From positions 310,001 to 374,000 of the forward strand of contig JAODTK010005783.1 of the NCBI GenBank assembly GCA_026419785.1: 64,000 bases of DNA. Direction: 5' to 3'. Origin of the DNA: Sclerodactyla briareus. Taxonomy: Eukaryota > Echinodermata > Holothuroidea > Dendrochirotida > Sclerodactylidae. The translations under genes were made by a program, and so were the position numbers. Positions 12,901 through 24,965 of the stretch are shown here, in pieces (position 1 is the first letter of the stretch; the number at the start of each line of letters is the position of its first letter). The notes under the pieces are model-generated. The model did no database searches. It was not told the origin of the DNA and saw only the letters and a program-made list of their open reading frames with translations.

Positions 12901-14439
12901 ACCATCGAGTCACTCTTTCCTCAACCGAGTCTATCAAACAGGATAATAGAGTGATATTTTCTCGACCCTGTCTTTTTCTTGATACTAACCTTAACCCTAA
13001 AAAAAAATCGGTGACCAATTCCATAGCGTTAGACTGATTTTGACCATGTCTACAAACGTGTATAGGCTACCGAGTTGGGAAATGTTAATAAATTAGAAAT
13101 GATTACTACATTATGAAATGAGACTTCCTCGAACTTTCAGTGACAACCAAATCTAATTTTTAATATTCTCAGATTCCCTGGTGGACTATTTCACTGAATT
13201 ACAACAAACTGGGGAAGTTCCATAAATCAAGCAAATTACCTAATTGAATGACCTCCAGTGACCCAAATTGAAACTAAGAATAAACCATACCTATACCAAC
13301 TTTCATGAAATCGCAACGACTTGAAATCCCACGATTATGTATGCAAATTTACACACGGAAATGACCTCCACTCACACCCGGATCTTTTTAGAAATTAGGT
13401 TACTCGTTATTAAATGAGTAACAACAACATTGCACAAAAGGAATTCCGTTAAAATTCGAGAAACTCGAACATTTCGGCTAAGTGTATGGCGAGTCATCCA
13501 CTTGATTATCGTATTTTAGGAGGCCGCGAATCAAATCAATTCGTCCTCTAATCCCTGTATCTAGCGAAATAACCAACTCATTCGTGAATGACGTCATATC
13601 GAAAAATGGTAAGAGGCGTACGATAAATCGTTGAGCTCAACGATAAATAGGAATATGTGTATTATCAAAACGCACACGGGAATGCTTTTCCAACACTAGG
13701 ATGGTTTTGCAAAATAGCGAATCAACTCCTTCATTCATCCATGCGGCATGGTGTTCCAGCCGTCATATTATAGGCCCGGTATTAATCGGCCTGAACCAAT
13801 AATATCGGATCAGTTGCACGACACGATCTCTATAGTCGTGGTGCTGGGTCCCTTTCGGTCTCGGGAAATCGCTAACGAAAAACCAGAAGATGTCTAACTA
13901 TTTCATTATTTTTGCATTATAATTGAATGCTCAATTCATCACGACTCCCTTCGTCTCATTTTCAGGCTGGCCCACCTGAATTTTGCTCCATTGGCGATCT
14001 GGGCCAATCTGAAATTCCTATTCTTCCATTTAGAATCGTTGGCAGATCAACAGGAACCGTATCAAACTATATAATTACTCTTGTTGTATGTCGACCTGAT
14101 GGAGGCAGATGGAAGCAGGTATCACCAACATTAGATAACTGGTGCCATTCCATATGCTGTGCAGATGATGAGAAGGAAAGATTCATCTATTGATCGTCAC
14201 ACTTTTTTTTTTAGGAATCTTCTTGGCATCCTACCATCAATGTCGGCCAATTCTGTTGTTGAAACTGTATCCAAGGCTAGCCTTAAGGAATGATTCATGG
14301 ACTCTTCCTTCAGAATGTCTATAGTCATGTTGCAAAACATTTTTGAAGCTGCCCTGCAAGCAATTCGAAACTAGGACATTGATGGCGGGTAAAACCGCCG
14401 ACGTGTTATCCTAAATGGCCTTTGTTGATCTCGTTTGAA
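9908..14439. other. Non-coding stretch
   Basis: It contains homopolymers (9969, 12190, 12311) and a perfect 18-bp palindrome, atcgttgagctcaacgat, at 13627-13644. No gene recognised. Confidence 0.55.
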
Positions 14440-14830
14440 GAAGCAAATGAAGTTATGTCCATTTGACTATGGTGACTTTGAAATGCCCTACTGTTGTTCA
14501 CGACCAAATGTAGGTTACAGTCTCCAAGTTGTATCGATCTGACAAAGTTAGAAAACCTCGAATAAAAAAACGCAATATTTGACATCTGGTGACCTTGAAT
14601 TACCGTCATGCTTTTCGGGACCCACTTTCGTCCCCACTCATCAAGGTTCATGTAAATCCAGACTAATCTGCATTTTCGCAAAAAAAAAAGAAGACAAATT
14701 TGACCTCCGGTACCTTGAAATCGACGTCATGTTTTTCGGTACCATTTTTTTGTCCCCGCCCACCAATTTCATGTAGATCTGACCAACTCTGGTTTTTTCG
14801 TTCAAAAACTGCAAAATAGATGGAGCAAAC
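14440..14830. repeat. ~120-bp tandem repeat, ~3 copies
   Basis: Units contain tttgacctccggtaccttga, catgtttttcggtaccattt, gtccccgcccaccaatttca and gtagatctgaccaactctgg, repeated with divergence at about 14450, 14578 and 14699. Confidence 0.8.
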
Positions 14831-15130
14831 ATGCAGTGACCCCACACTATCGAACTCATCCGCGATTTTGCTAGCGGACAGTGTACCCCAGTTTCTCCTT
14901 TTCTCTGATCATGGGAGAACAGCGTTAAAAGAGTTTTTGCGCTAAAGCCTAAAGTTTCCGCCCCCAAAACATAATATCCCGCGGAACACTTACAGGGTTG
15001 CGGGGATTATGAACGGACCATTCGCCAGTACCTCGTCAGAAACCACCATCATGCTGATCCATGCCTCTGACACATCCAGGCTGGCTCTGTAATTCCTAGT
15101 TATTGGTCTCTTGACCTATCTTATTAAGCG

Positions 15131-15605
15131 AGCTTCAGCGAGTGCAAAACATTGTTGCTCGACTCATTCCTGTGGTTCCTCGTCGTGAGGCATTCATCCA
15201 CTGCTCTACAGTCTTCCCTGCTCCCAGTAAGCAGGGAATTGCTTTACGATCCTTCTACCTTCTTAAAAAGCATTCAATCAACTGCATTGCTCCTCGTTCG
15301 CATCTCAAAGCTTGTTTTCCGCTGCATGTTCCTTTCAGCTCCTAAGGTCATCTTCCGAGCAACAGCTTAAAGTCATGGAATCGCTGACCTCTCATCCACC
15401 AAGTTCTGCGATGACCGTTCATCATTCGGCCTCTGCTCTGTCCTGCTCCCCTCCTTGTGGAGTACTCTCTCCTGACTTTTTCCGTCTGACTCCTTCCGAC
15501 GGTAGCTCTACTTCAAGTCTTAAGCGTTGCTCCTTCACTTCACTCAGCACTTTCTGTCTGACGAATCTCCTGTATTCTTTATTGTGGTGTTTCTCTTCTC
15601 CTTTT
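15131..15605 (+). mobile_element. Non-LTR retrotransposon ORF2 3' fragment (CR1/L2/jockey-like)
   Basis: Conceptual translation with frameshifts gives LQRVQNIVARLIPVVPRRE, later FYLLKKHSINCIAP and LHVPFSS, then LRSSSEQQLKV and, in another frame, DRSFGLCSVLLPSLWSTLS. These match the C-terminal conserved text of non-LTR ORF2 proteins (LQ.VQN..ARLI…, LRSS…, GDRSFSVAAP.LWNSLP). It is inactive, carries several stops and frameshifts, and has no upstream reverse transcriptase domain. Confidence 0.75.
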
Positions 15606-18600
15606 TTCGTCCTCTATTGAGATCATCTCTCTGTTAGTGTGACGCGGAAATATTAAATATTCGCAGGGCACGGGCGCGATCGACATCTGAAAATTACGTC
15701 CGACGATAACTAATCTCACGTAATACCTTACAAAATGCAAAACATATCGATAATTTTTGTGAGTGCACTGAATGAATAGTTTACTATCTCATGCAATCTA
15801 GATATATGGAAATAGACGACACCATTGAGACTTTTTTGAAGATGTATTTTGTGCGCGGGCACCGGGCACTCTGCCCCAATAAGTTTGGTTTATGAATAGT
15901 TCTATAAGGTCTATATGAATTGCATAGTCAGGTGATTTACTGTAAAACATGTGAAAAAAAAATCCGCCATTTCCTCTTCGAACTGAGCCAGCATTGAAAA
16001 CCATTGCCCCAATACTGTTGCGATGTAGCCTACTCCTCAATTATACCGTACAATTGCCCTATACAGGCAGACATAAAGGGCTGGCCCGGGTGTTGATTCC
16101 AGGCCCGTGTAGTGCTCGGATGAAGGCCTTATTTTCTCTTTTTTTTAGCAGTCATGCACCCGTATGCCCTACCACGTCACCAGATCGCTCACAGCTTCGT
16201 TTATAATCTTGCTAAGAACTCAAACAACAAATTACCCAGCCTGGCCTCACATGGGACTCGTGCCAGAATCTGAAAAGATCGAATTCACCCAATACCAGTA
16301 AAATAATAATAATAATAATGAGGACTTGATAGCGCGCCTATAATGCAAAACGCATCCAGCGCTTTTACAAACTAAAAAAACAAAAGCAGAGAGAAACAGA
16401 AAAAAATGAGAGATGGACGAGAAACAGGGAGAGAAACACACAACAAAGACATAACGGAGATTCAGTCAGGACAGAAGAGCCTGAGTGAGGAGAAACGCTT
16501 TAAAGACTTGAATAGCTACAGTCGGAGTCAGACGGACAAAGTCAGAAAGAGGTACTCCACAAAACAGTCATTCTTTGTGGATGTTGACCAAACTGAACAT
16601 TGTCATGACTTTGGATTTGGGAAGGTCAAGGTCAGAGGTCATTAAGGGGCGGACATAGGCCATTGTGTGAATTGCTTGAATGTTGACTAATCGTGAGTAG
16701 ACAAATGTTAAATGATGCAAGACCTGTTTGGCCTATGAAGATTAGTGTTAAGGCAAATGGGGCCATTTGCTGAGACTGCCTTCTTGGGGCCTCATGATCT
16801 TGAACATTCAACAATATATGTTGTACATTCGTGTTTATACATTTGTGCGGTTTGAGATACAGCCCATTGTTGCTCTTGTTTGCAATATAGGGGGAAATAT
16901 ATAGCACCAAGCCCCATTAGCCAAGTCAGAAAACTATGGTTTTGCTTCCTAATTCCAACTCAACTTTGATTTAATATAAGCCAGGGGCAAAAAGATTTAG
17001 GCTGGCCACTATATACTGCCACTAATGGCAAAAAGGAATTCGCTTGAGGTTACATAATTTAGGCGATTTCCTCATGAATGATAAGTGTACGTGCGGGGGC
17101 AGGGGGTGAGGATGCTGGGGGTGGAGGGGGGGGGGGGGGGGCGCTGTAACACTGATTACTACCAATCGTCGATCAATCACGAACATTAAACTGCTGTCTA
17201 TTAACACGTACCTTTTCAAGAACCATTGAATTTATTGCTTTTGATATCCTGGATTTTGTTGGTTACTAGCGATGATGATCGATGGCGCAACCCACTGACT
17301 GGTAGCGGGGGCGATTCGGACCCCCAAACTTTCATAAGGGACCTGACCCTGTTGTTATGGATGGACGTTTTAAGGCGCGGACGCGGTTCCCTTGTGTCCA
17401 CCTCTTATACGGCAGGTAGGGACAACCTCGTACCCTTTTAACTGTTCTGAGCCCTTGCGGGAAGTATGGGATAACGTTTATGGTACGAAATGTTTGCCTA
17501 TGAGTACGGACGTAACCAAACTCTACCAGCGGCGATGTGACGCGCGAGGTGGACGCGGCGGGTATGACGAACTGCATGGTGCCGTGAGGACAGAACGATA
17601 ATATCCTCACAGATGGGGTAATGAATTGACGACACAGAGTCGTAATGAGTGTTGTATACCTATCAGGGCGTGCGAATTGACTATGACGACAGCGGCAAGG
17701 ATGGAACCACTGTGGAGTGATGAGTCATGACATCAATTCTCAGTGCGGGCCTCCAACATTAGAAGTATAGACGAACCACGCCCCAAGGGAACACTGTCAC
17801 CACTCTTTTGTAAACGAAAACGAGCTCTTCCAGTGTTGCATGCTATTGTAACGAGTTGCTGGACACTTGGTGTTGTAGGATGCTTAATTTTAGGTATTCG
17901 TCAGGGGAGCCTAAAAAGATGGTTCTACGCAGTGCACATGGTCGTGCAATGCCAGACTGCCAGGCGTTTATGAATGACTTTTTTCACGGTCCATATTATT
18001 GTCATATCATAACACTGCAAAACTGTGAAGTGGCTTATTGCATTCTTGGTCCATGTTGTTTTCAAGTTAGGAGATAGTCAGACCTAGAGTAATATCCCGC
18101 ACATCCAATTCAGGTGTGCATTTTGTCTTTCCGTGGAAATAGTAAGGAAATGCTACCCCAAATACCCACCCCCCCCTCCAATCTACTCATACTGCACAGT
18201 GCCACAACATCAACAATTGGACGATTAATGTTTTTCGGGAACCAAAACACATCGTTGTTTGAACTGTTCCACATTAACGAGATCACCCGATCCTCCGTAT
18301 GGACCACGAAAAGTATACCGTAATGTCAGGCTACTTGGGCTAGTGAACGCAACCCTTTACCGGTAATTAGCATGAACAGTGAGCTTCAGCGAGTCGCCAG
18401 TAGAAATAAGTCAGACTTAGTTGTCCTCCTTGTACCTTATCTCATTCCGATTTGTTTAACACAGATCGACAGTAAAGGTCGAATTTCCTCCTAAACCTCG
18501 AGACTGCTACTAGACTCTACTACGAGGTGACGATGGAGGCCGATACAAGGTGTGACGATGTCGAAGTCAAAGAGCAAAGATTTGGGGTCGTCTTCGTGAT

Positions 18601-19240
18601 GACCATCATCACAATGACTCGGTCATTGGCCGTGCATGCCGTCGCGAACCTTCGGCGGATCAGCGGACTGATCCTCTTTCATCTTTCGGACGTCGACGTG
18701 GGATTGATCAGACGATACAGCCCGAGAGCCAGAGCGTCGAGTTAATAACGAGAACTAATGTGCGCGGCAGACGAAGAGGGCGGATTTGGCGGGAAAGTAG
18801 TTTGGATTATCGGGCGGACGGAGAGTATCGGATTCTGCATATCCTCCGAGAGTGAAAGCGGCCAATGTACAGGAAATGGTCGGATCGGGTTGTCGGTTGG
18901 AACATGCTGAACCGAATTTTGTGTATTCTGAATTGAAAGAGGTATTGAAGGAATTGTTGGAGAGGCACGTGGATGGTCGATCACCCACGTTGTCTGGAAC
19001 ACGGTATGTTACATCCGACAGCCTTGCAGTCCCGGGGGTATGGCCTGGCCAGGAAGTCGGTTGAGGGGTGACCATCTAACTGACTGGCTGCGGTGGATGT
19101 TCAGGTGTAAGGAAGAGTGGGACGAATGTCGTCTGTTCTCGCACGAGCGAAATGATCATAAAGGTATGGAAAGGAGTTTTACTCGAGACAGGAAAAAGGA
19201 CACATCTCGGGGATGTTGGTAATTTGGGAGTGTTATTTAT
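15606..19240. other. Non-coding stretch
   Basis: Beyond the AAT element (16303) and a G tract (17129-17141) there is no supported feature. The overlapping open frames at 17.2-17.6 and 18.7-19.2 kb lack coding character. Confidence 0.55.
16303..16372 (+). repeat. (AAT)n plus 'agcgctt' interspersed element fragment
   Basis: aataataataataataatga leads into a ggacttgatagcgcgcctat, aatgcaaaacgcatccagcg, cttttacaaa body. This resembles an element I recall as abundant in marine invertebrates; family assignment not made. Confidence 0.5.
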
Positions 19241-21959
19241 GAGAACTAGTCAATTAGACAGCCAATGCATTCGCCATTTCTTGCAGAGTAAGAAAGCGTG
19301 GAAACGCCCCAACTAGGAATCAAGAAGAAGAGCGTCACGAACAGTGGTTGGGACAAGACGTCTGTGCAACAAAATTTGATGGAAGGAGCCTGCATGTATA
19401 GAACACATTAATACCAAAGATTCATACAACAGGACACGAGATCACATGATAACCCTGAAAGAAATGATGGTAGGCCTATAGAAGACGTTTTGGCGATACG
19501 ATGGCCCTTCAATCGCAAACTATATGAGTTTGGACTCCCAGGAAAGTTTTATAGAACCATTCTAGGCATCTCGGTAATACAAAGAGAAAAAATCGTTTGT
19601 TGGTTTCACTGAACAATCGATGATATTAGGTGATAGGACTAAACCAATCAGCTATCGACTGATAAGTCATTTTGCTCCAATTATAGCCAAGCACATGCGA
19701 CAGGTCTCAAGTTTTTACCCATATTCGATCATGGACTGTGCGTACCATGCTCATTTAGAAACCAGGAAATGAAGGTAGACAAACTGAGGATGCATCGTAT
19801 TGTGGATTCTAAGGGATAAGCGAGGTAACGACAATAATGAATAGGCAAAATTCATTGCGGGATTAGCAAACTCATCAGTCGCTTACCTGTTTACGGCGAT
19901 AGCATTTCAGAAAATCGCTCGAGTCCGTGCAGTAGCCGTACTTCTTGTCGCTACGCGGTTGCGTTATGTGCGTTCAAAGTGCCCTTTGTGCGGTCTGCTA
20001 TAGGGATGCCAACTATAGGAGGGACACAACTATAGCTATGGATGTACCGTATCAGTAGGTTCAGTGCTATCGTCGAGTCCAGGTAAGCCAAAAAGCTTGT
20101 GGGTGTTCAATTCTCAGTCGCTTCACCGTGGTTATGGCCGTTTTCATTCAAAGTGAGACTGATGCGCCATGTTGAGATCGAAACTGTGTTTGGTCTGGGG
20201 TTCTACGATGCTAGGCGGGACCCGGGTGTGCAGTTTCACGACGCAGGAGCTCTTAGACCGCGGGCGCGTATAGGTCCCATCTTTGTACGATCATCATATT
20301 TCTGGGATTTCCCAACCAGGTATGGCAAACTTGGTGCGGAGAATGTGGTCTGGGTCAGTCATCGTGGAAAGTAAGGTTCTGCCGCGTAGTTCGATAAGCT
20401 TCGTAATTCGATCGCTCTCTTGAGGGGACTCTTTCAACATGAGCATAAGCGTAACCATAAGCGCGAAGTCTATTATTGTTGCACCCGGCCCAGGGAAAGT
20501 TTTCTGCATTTTTGCTACATATAGCTGAGCACTATTTAGTGATCACCCGCCGTTAACCCAACAAGCCTGACAATTGGAAAAGACCTTGTGCTCTTGAAAG
20601 TTTGCCGTTATTCTTTTCTGTATACATTTTTCGTCGTTTCCGTATCAGAGCCGTAACGCTGATGGGAAGGGTGGCTCGAGGGGGGGGGGCGGGCCCCCCC
20701 CCTGGGCGAGGCAGTGGATTTTCACTGGTGGTGTATCAACACTTTTCGTTGCCTAGGTCCCCCATCTTTCTCCTTTTCGGTTATCTTTATCTATCGTACT
20801 GATATTTCAGGCTGGTGCCTATTCAAAGTGAGCCTTTACCACGGAATGTCCGAGAACAAGCCCCACCAAGACATTCTCGAACTGGCCAGTAGGCAATCCC
20901 CCTCCTTCAGATATTCTACCTCAAGTCGGCAGTCTGGTATTATCGCAGCGAGCAAGAGTAAGTTTGTGCCTGATTGCAGAACTAAATTCACGCACGCGTC
21001 GCCCCTCCCACTTGGACTTGCCCAGGTAGGACTTCATATGATGACGTGGATGTGATGGCAACGTTCGGTTCCGCAGGTGGGGAAACGCATAGGCAATGAT
21101 CGTTAGGGGTATTGAATTCGGAAGTGCGCAGGAATTGCGATGTAAGGGGGGGGGGGGGGGACGTTTATTAAAAATAGCCTGACTGAATGGGGGAGAGGTG
21201 TGCGGGACCACCTTCCTTTGGATTTTTTTTAGATTCACATAATTCATGAATGGGAAAGGGTTTCCTTATACTTCCTCGTTGTCACTTGTTCTTCTACGTC
21301 GGAATACTCCAAAATTTTCTTCGAATAGCTAACATCCCCCAACTCTTATCAGAAGGGGGGGGGGGCACGCCCATTCGCCCCGATTACGCACGCCACTTTT
21401 CATGTTCATTAATGAATATGACGCAATTTTGCAAGTTAGCCTAGTCTCAAAATTACGACTTGGTCTTCCATGGGCGAGGGAAATTGACGGTGAAAAAGTG
21501 CGGTAGTGACAGTCCAACGAAGTAATACTGTAAAATAACCAATCAATTAATAAGGATTCATCTCCGAAAGGGTGGGGGAACCTGAACCCCATGTTTCGCT
21601 GATCAACAATGAACTCCATAAACTTTACCATAATGGCTGGAGGAAGGCCAGTTCAGACCATTACACTTCAGTGATTTCCAGCGTGGTCTAGCGTAATAGT
21701 AACAAAATCATGTTAGAAAATTTGAGGATTTTTGGACATCACTAGGCGGTAAAGATGCAAAGACCGCCCAAGGCCCCCTTAGGCCTACGCAGTAATGTTG
21801 ATCTTTGAGCAGACAACAGAAAAACCGAAAAGGTATTCACTTATAAATTCATGAGATTATTGTTTCATTTGTGAACGATTTGGTGTTTTTTGTATTAGAT
21901 CCCATTATAAGCTGTTTGGTACACTGTTCTCAAAATAAACATTTCACATGACTTGTATG
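19241..21959 (+). repeat. Tandem duplication, copy 1 (~2.7 kb)
   Basis: It starts at gagaactagtcaattagaca and ends at cacatgacttgtatg. Collinear with copy 2 along its length: shared words include cctgcatgt-atag, gggcttaaaccaatcagct-like text, gctcgagtccgtgca, ctacgcggttgcgttatg, ccttaggcct and gatcccatt. Differences are dominated by one- or two-base insertions and deletions every 10-20 bases, with few substitutions. No recognisable coding sequence. Confidence 0.95.
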
Positions 21960-24900
21960 GAGAACTAGTCAAATCGCCAGCCAATGCTTCGCCATTTTCT
22001 TGCCAGATTAAAACAGCGTGAGGAAACGCCCCAACCCCCCAACTAGGAAGCAAGAAGAAGAGAAGGTCACGACAAAACAGTGTTGGGGACAAGCGTCTTT
22101 GCAAACAAAAATTTGCTGGAAGAGAGCCTGCATGTTATAGATAACACATTAATACCAAAAGATTCATTACAAAACCGGAAAACGAGATCAGATATTTACC
22201 CTGAAAGAAAAGAAATGATTGGTAGGCCATAGAAACGTTTTGGCGATACGATGGCCCTAAATCGCACACATATGAGTTTTGGACTCCAGGAGGAGGAAAC
22301 GTTTATAGAACCATTTAGGCATTCGGGAATACAAAAGAACAAATAGTTGTGTTGGTTTCACTGAACAAATCGATTGATATTAGGTGTAGGACTTAAACCA
22401 ATCAGCTATAGACCTGAATAGATCATTTTGCTCCAATTATAGCCAAGCACATGCGACAGGTCATCAAGTTTTTACCCATATTCGAGCAGACTGTGGTACC
22501 ATGCTCATTTAGAAACCAGGAAATATGATAGGTAGACAATGATGGAGCATTCGTCTGTGAGATTCTCAAAGGGTAAGCGAGTGTACGGACAATAAATGAA
22601 TAGGCAAAAATTCATTGCGGATCACCTAGCAAACTCAATCTCGCTTACCTGTTTACGGGCGATAGCGATTTCAGAAAATCGCTCGAGTCCGTGCATCTAG
22701 CCCCCGTATCTTGTCGCTACGCGGTTGCGTTATGTTGCGTTTCAAAGTGCCATTATGTGCGGTCTCTGCTATGAGGGAGATGCCCCAACTATAGGAGGAC
22801 ACAACTATAGTATGGGATGTACGTCGTCTCAGTAGGTTCCGTGCTATCAGTCGAGTCAGGTAGTAAGCCAAAAAGCTGTGTGGGGTTCAATTCTCAGTCG
22901 CTTCACCGTGGGGTTGGTATGGCCGTTTTCACTTCAAAAGTGAGACTGATCGCGCCATGTGAGATCGAAACTGGTTTGGTCGGTGTTCTACGATGTAGGC
23001 GGACCCGGGTGATGCTGTTCCACGACGCAGGACTCTTAGACGCGGGGCGCGTTATAGTTCCGATCTTGGACGCTTCATCCGATTTTCTGGCGATTGCCAA
23101 CCAGGGTATCGGCCAAAATTGGTTTGAGGAGATGATATGTGGTCGGGTCAGTCACGATCGTGAAAGGAAGGTTCTGCCGCGGGTAGTTCGATAAGATCGT
23201 AATTCGATTCGTCTCTTTGAATGACTCTTTCAACCATGAGCCTAAGCGTAACATAAGCCGGAGTTTTATTGTTGCACCCGGCACGGGAAAGTTTCTGGAA
23301 TTTTGCTACATATAGCTTGAGCACTATTTTAGTGTCAACAGCCGTACCCAACAGCCTTGACAATTGGAGAAGCCTTGTGATCTTTGAAAAGTTTTGCCGT
23401 TTATTTCTTTTCTGTATACAATTTTCGTCGTTTCCGGGTATCAGCGCCGTAAACGGCTGATGGAAGGGGGGGGCTGAGGGGGCTCGAGCAGTGGGATTTT
23501 CACTGGTGGTGTATCAACACTTTTCGTTGCCCTTTTTTATACACTAATTTATTTGATTTTTAGTTTTTTTTTTTTTTACATATAAGTTTTTTAATTATAT
23601 ATTAATTAATATTTTTTGTTATTTTTATAATATATAATAGATTACATATGTTTTTTTCTTTTTTTTTTGTTTTTTTTTTTTCCCCCATCTTTTTCCTTTT
23701 CGGTTTATCTTTATCATCTTAACTGATTTTTCGGCTGTGGGCCTACTTCAAAGTGCAGCCTTACCACGGAAAGGTCCGAGAACAAGCCCCACCAAGAAAA
23801 TTCTCGAAAACTTGCAATCAGGCAACTCCCCCTCCTTCAGATATCTCCTCAAGTCGGAGTCTGGTATTATCGAGCGAGCCAGGAGTAGTGTGTGCCTGAT
23901 TGCAGGAATAAATTCCACGCACGCGGTCGCACCTCCCACTTGGACTTGCCCAGGTATGACTCTAAGATGACGTGATGTGAGTCAACGTCGTTCCGAAATG
24001 TGGGAAACCGCATCAAGGCAATGATCGTTTCGTGATTGAATTGGTACCGTGCGCAGGGGAGGAATTGCGATGTTTGTTGTAAGGGGGGGGGGGGGGCGGG
24101 GGACAGTATATTTAAAAAAATCGCCTATGCCTCCCCTGACTGATATTGGGGAGAGGTTAGCGAGGGGGACCCCTGTCCTTTGGATTTTTTTTATATTCCA
24201 TTAATTTCATGAATGGAAAAGGGGTTTCCTCATACTTCCTCGTTGTCACTTGTTCTTACTACGTCGGAATACTCCAAAAGTTTTATTCGAATAGCTAACA
24301 TTCCCCCAACTCTTATTCAGAAGGGGGGGGGCGCCCATTCGCCCCGACTTACGCAACGCCACTTTGCATGTAATTAATGAATATGACCGCAATTCTTGCA
24401 TTTTCGCCTCGTCTCCAAAATTACGACTGGGTTCTTCCTGTAGGACGGGAAATTGTGTGAAAAGTGCGGGTTAGTGAGTTCCAAAAGCGAAGTAATAAGT
24501 AGTAATTACGATGAATATAACAAAATCAATAATAAGATCATCTCCGAAAGGGTGGGGGAACCTGTAACCCCCATGGTTTCGCTGACAAACAATGAAAACT
24601 CCATAAACTTTACATTAATTGGCTGGAGGAAGGCCGTTCAGACCATTCAAACTTCAGTGGATTTCCAGCGTGGTCAGCGGAACGTAAGTCATGTACAAAT
24701 TCATGTAAGAAATTTGAGGATTTTTTGACATCACGGGGTCGGTTAACGATGCAAAGAACCGCCCAAGCCCCCTTAGGCCTCCCTACGCCAGTAATGTTGC
24801 ATCTTTGAGCCTGCCAACAGAAAAAGAAAAAAGGTATTCACTTATAAAATTAATGAGATTATTGTTATTTTGTGAACGATTTGGTGTTTTTTTTTTATTC

Positions 24901-24965
24901 AGATCCCATTCTATAGCTTGTTTGGTACCACTGTTCTCAAAAGTACACATTCAATTGACTTTGTA
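21960..24965 (+). repeat. Tandem duplication, copy 2 (~3.0 kb)
   Basis: It directly abuts copy 1, starting again with gagaactagtcaaat and ending near tcaattgactttgta, after which sequence is unique. It is longer than copy 1 because of scattered extra bases and a ~150-bp AT-rich insertion at 23532-23680. I see no coding sequence in it. Confidence 0.95.
23532..23680. repeat. AT-rich insertion in duplication copy 2
   Basis: About 149 bp of T- and A-rich sequence with almost no G or C separates cttttcgttgcc from cccccatctt. In copy 1 these words are nearly adjacent (20747-20765). No target-site duplication is obvious. Confidence 0.85.

Noticed and set aside
17226-17610. Overlapping frames on both strands
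   Set aside because: Four frames are open over the same bases with no coding preference, which is consistent with chance in GC-richer sequence.
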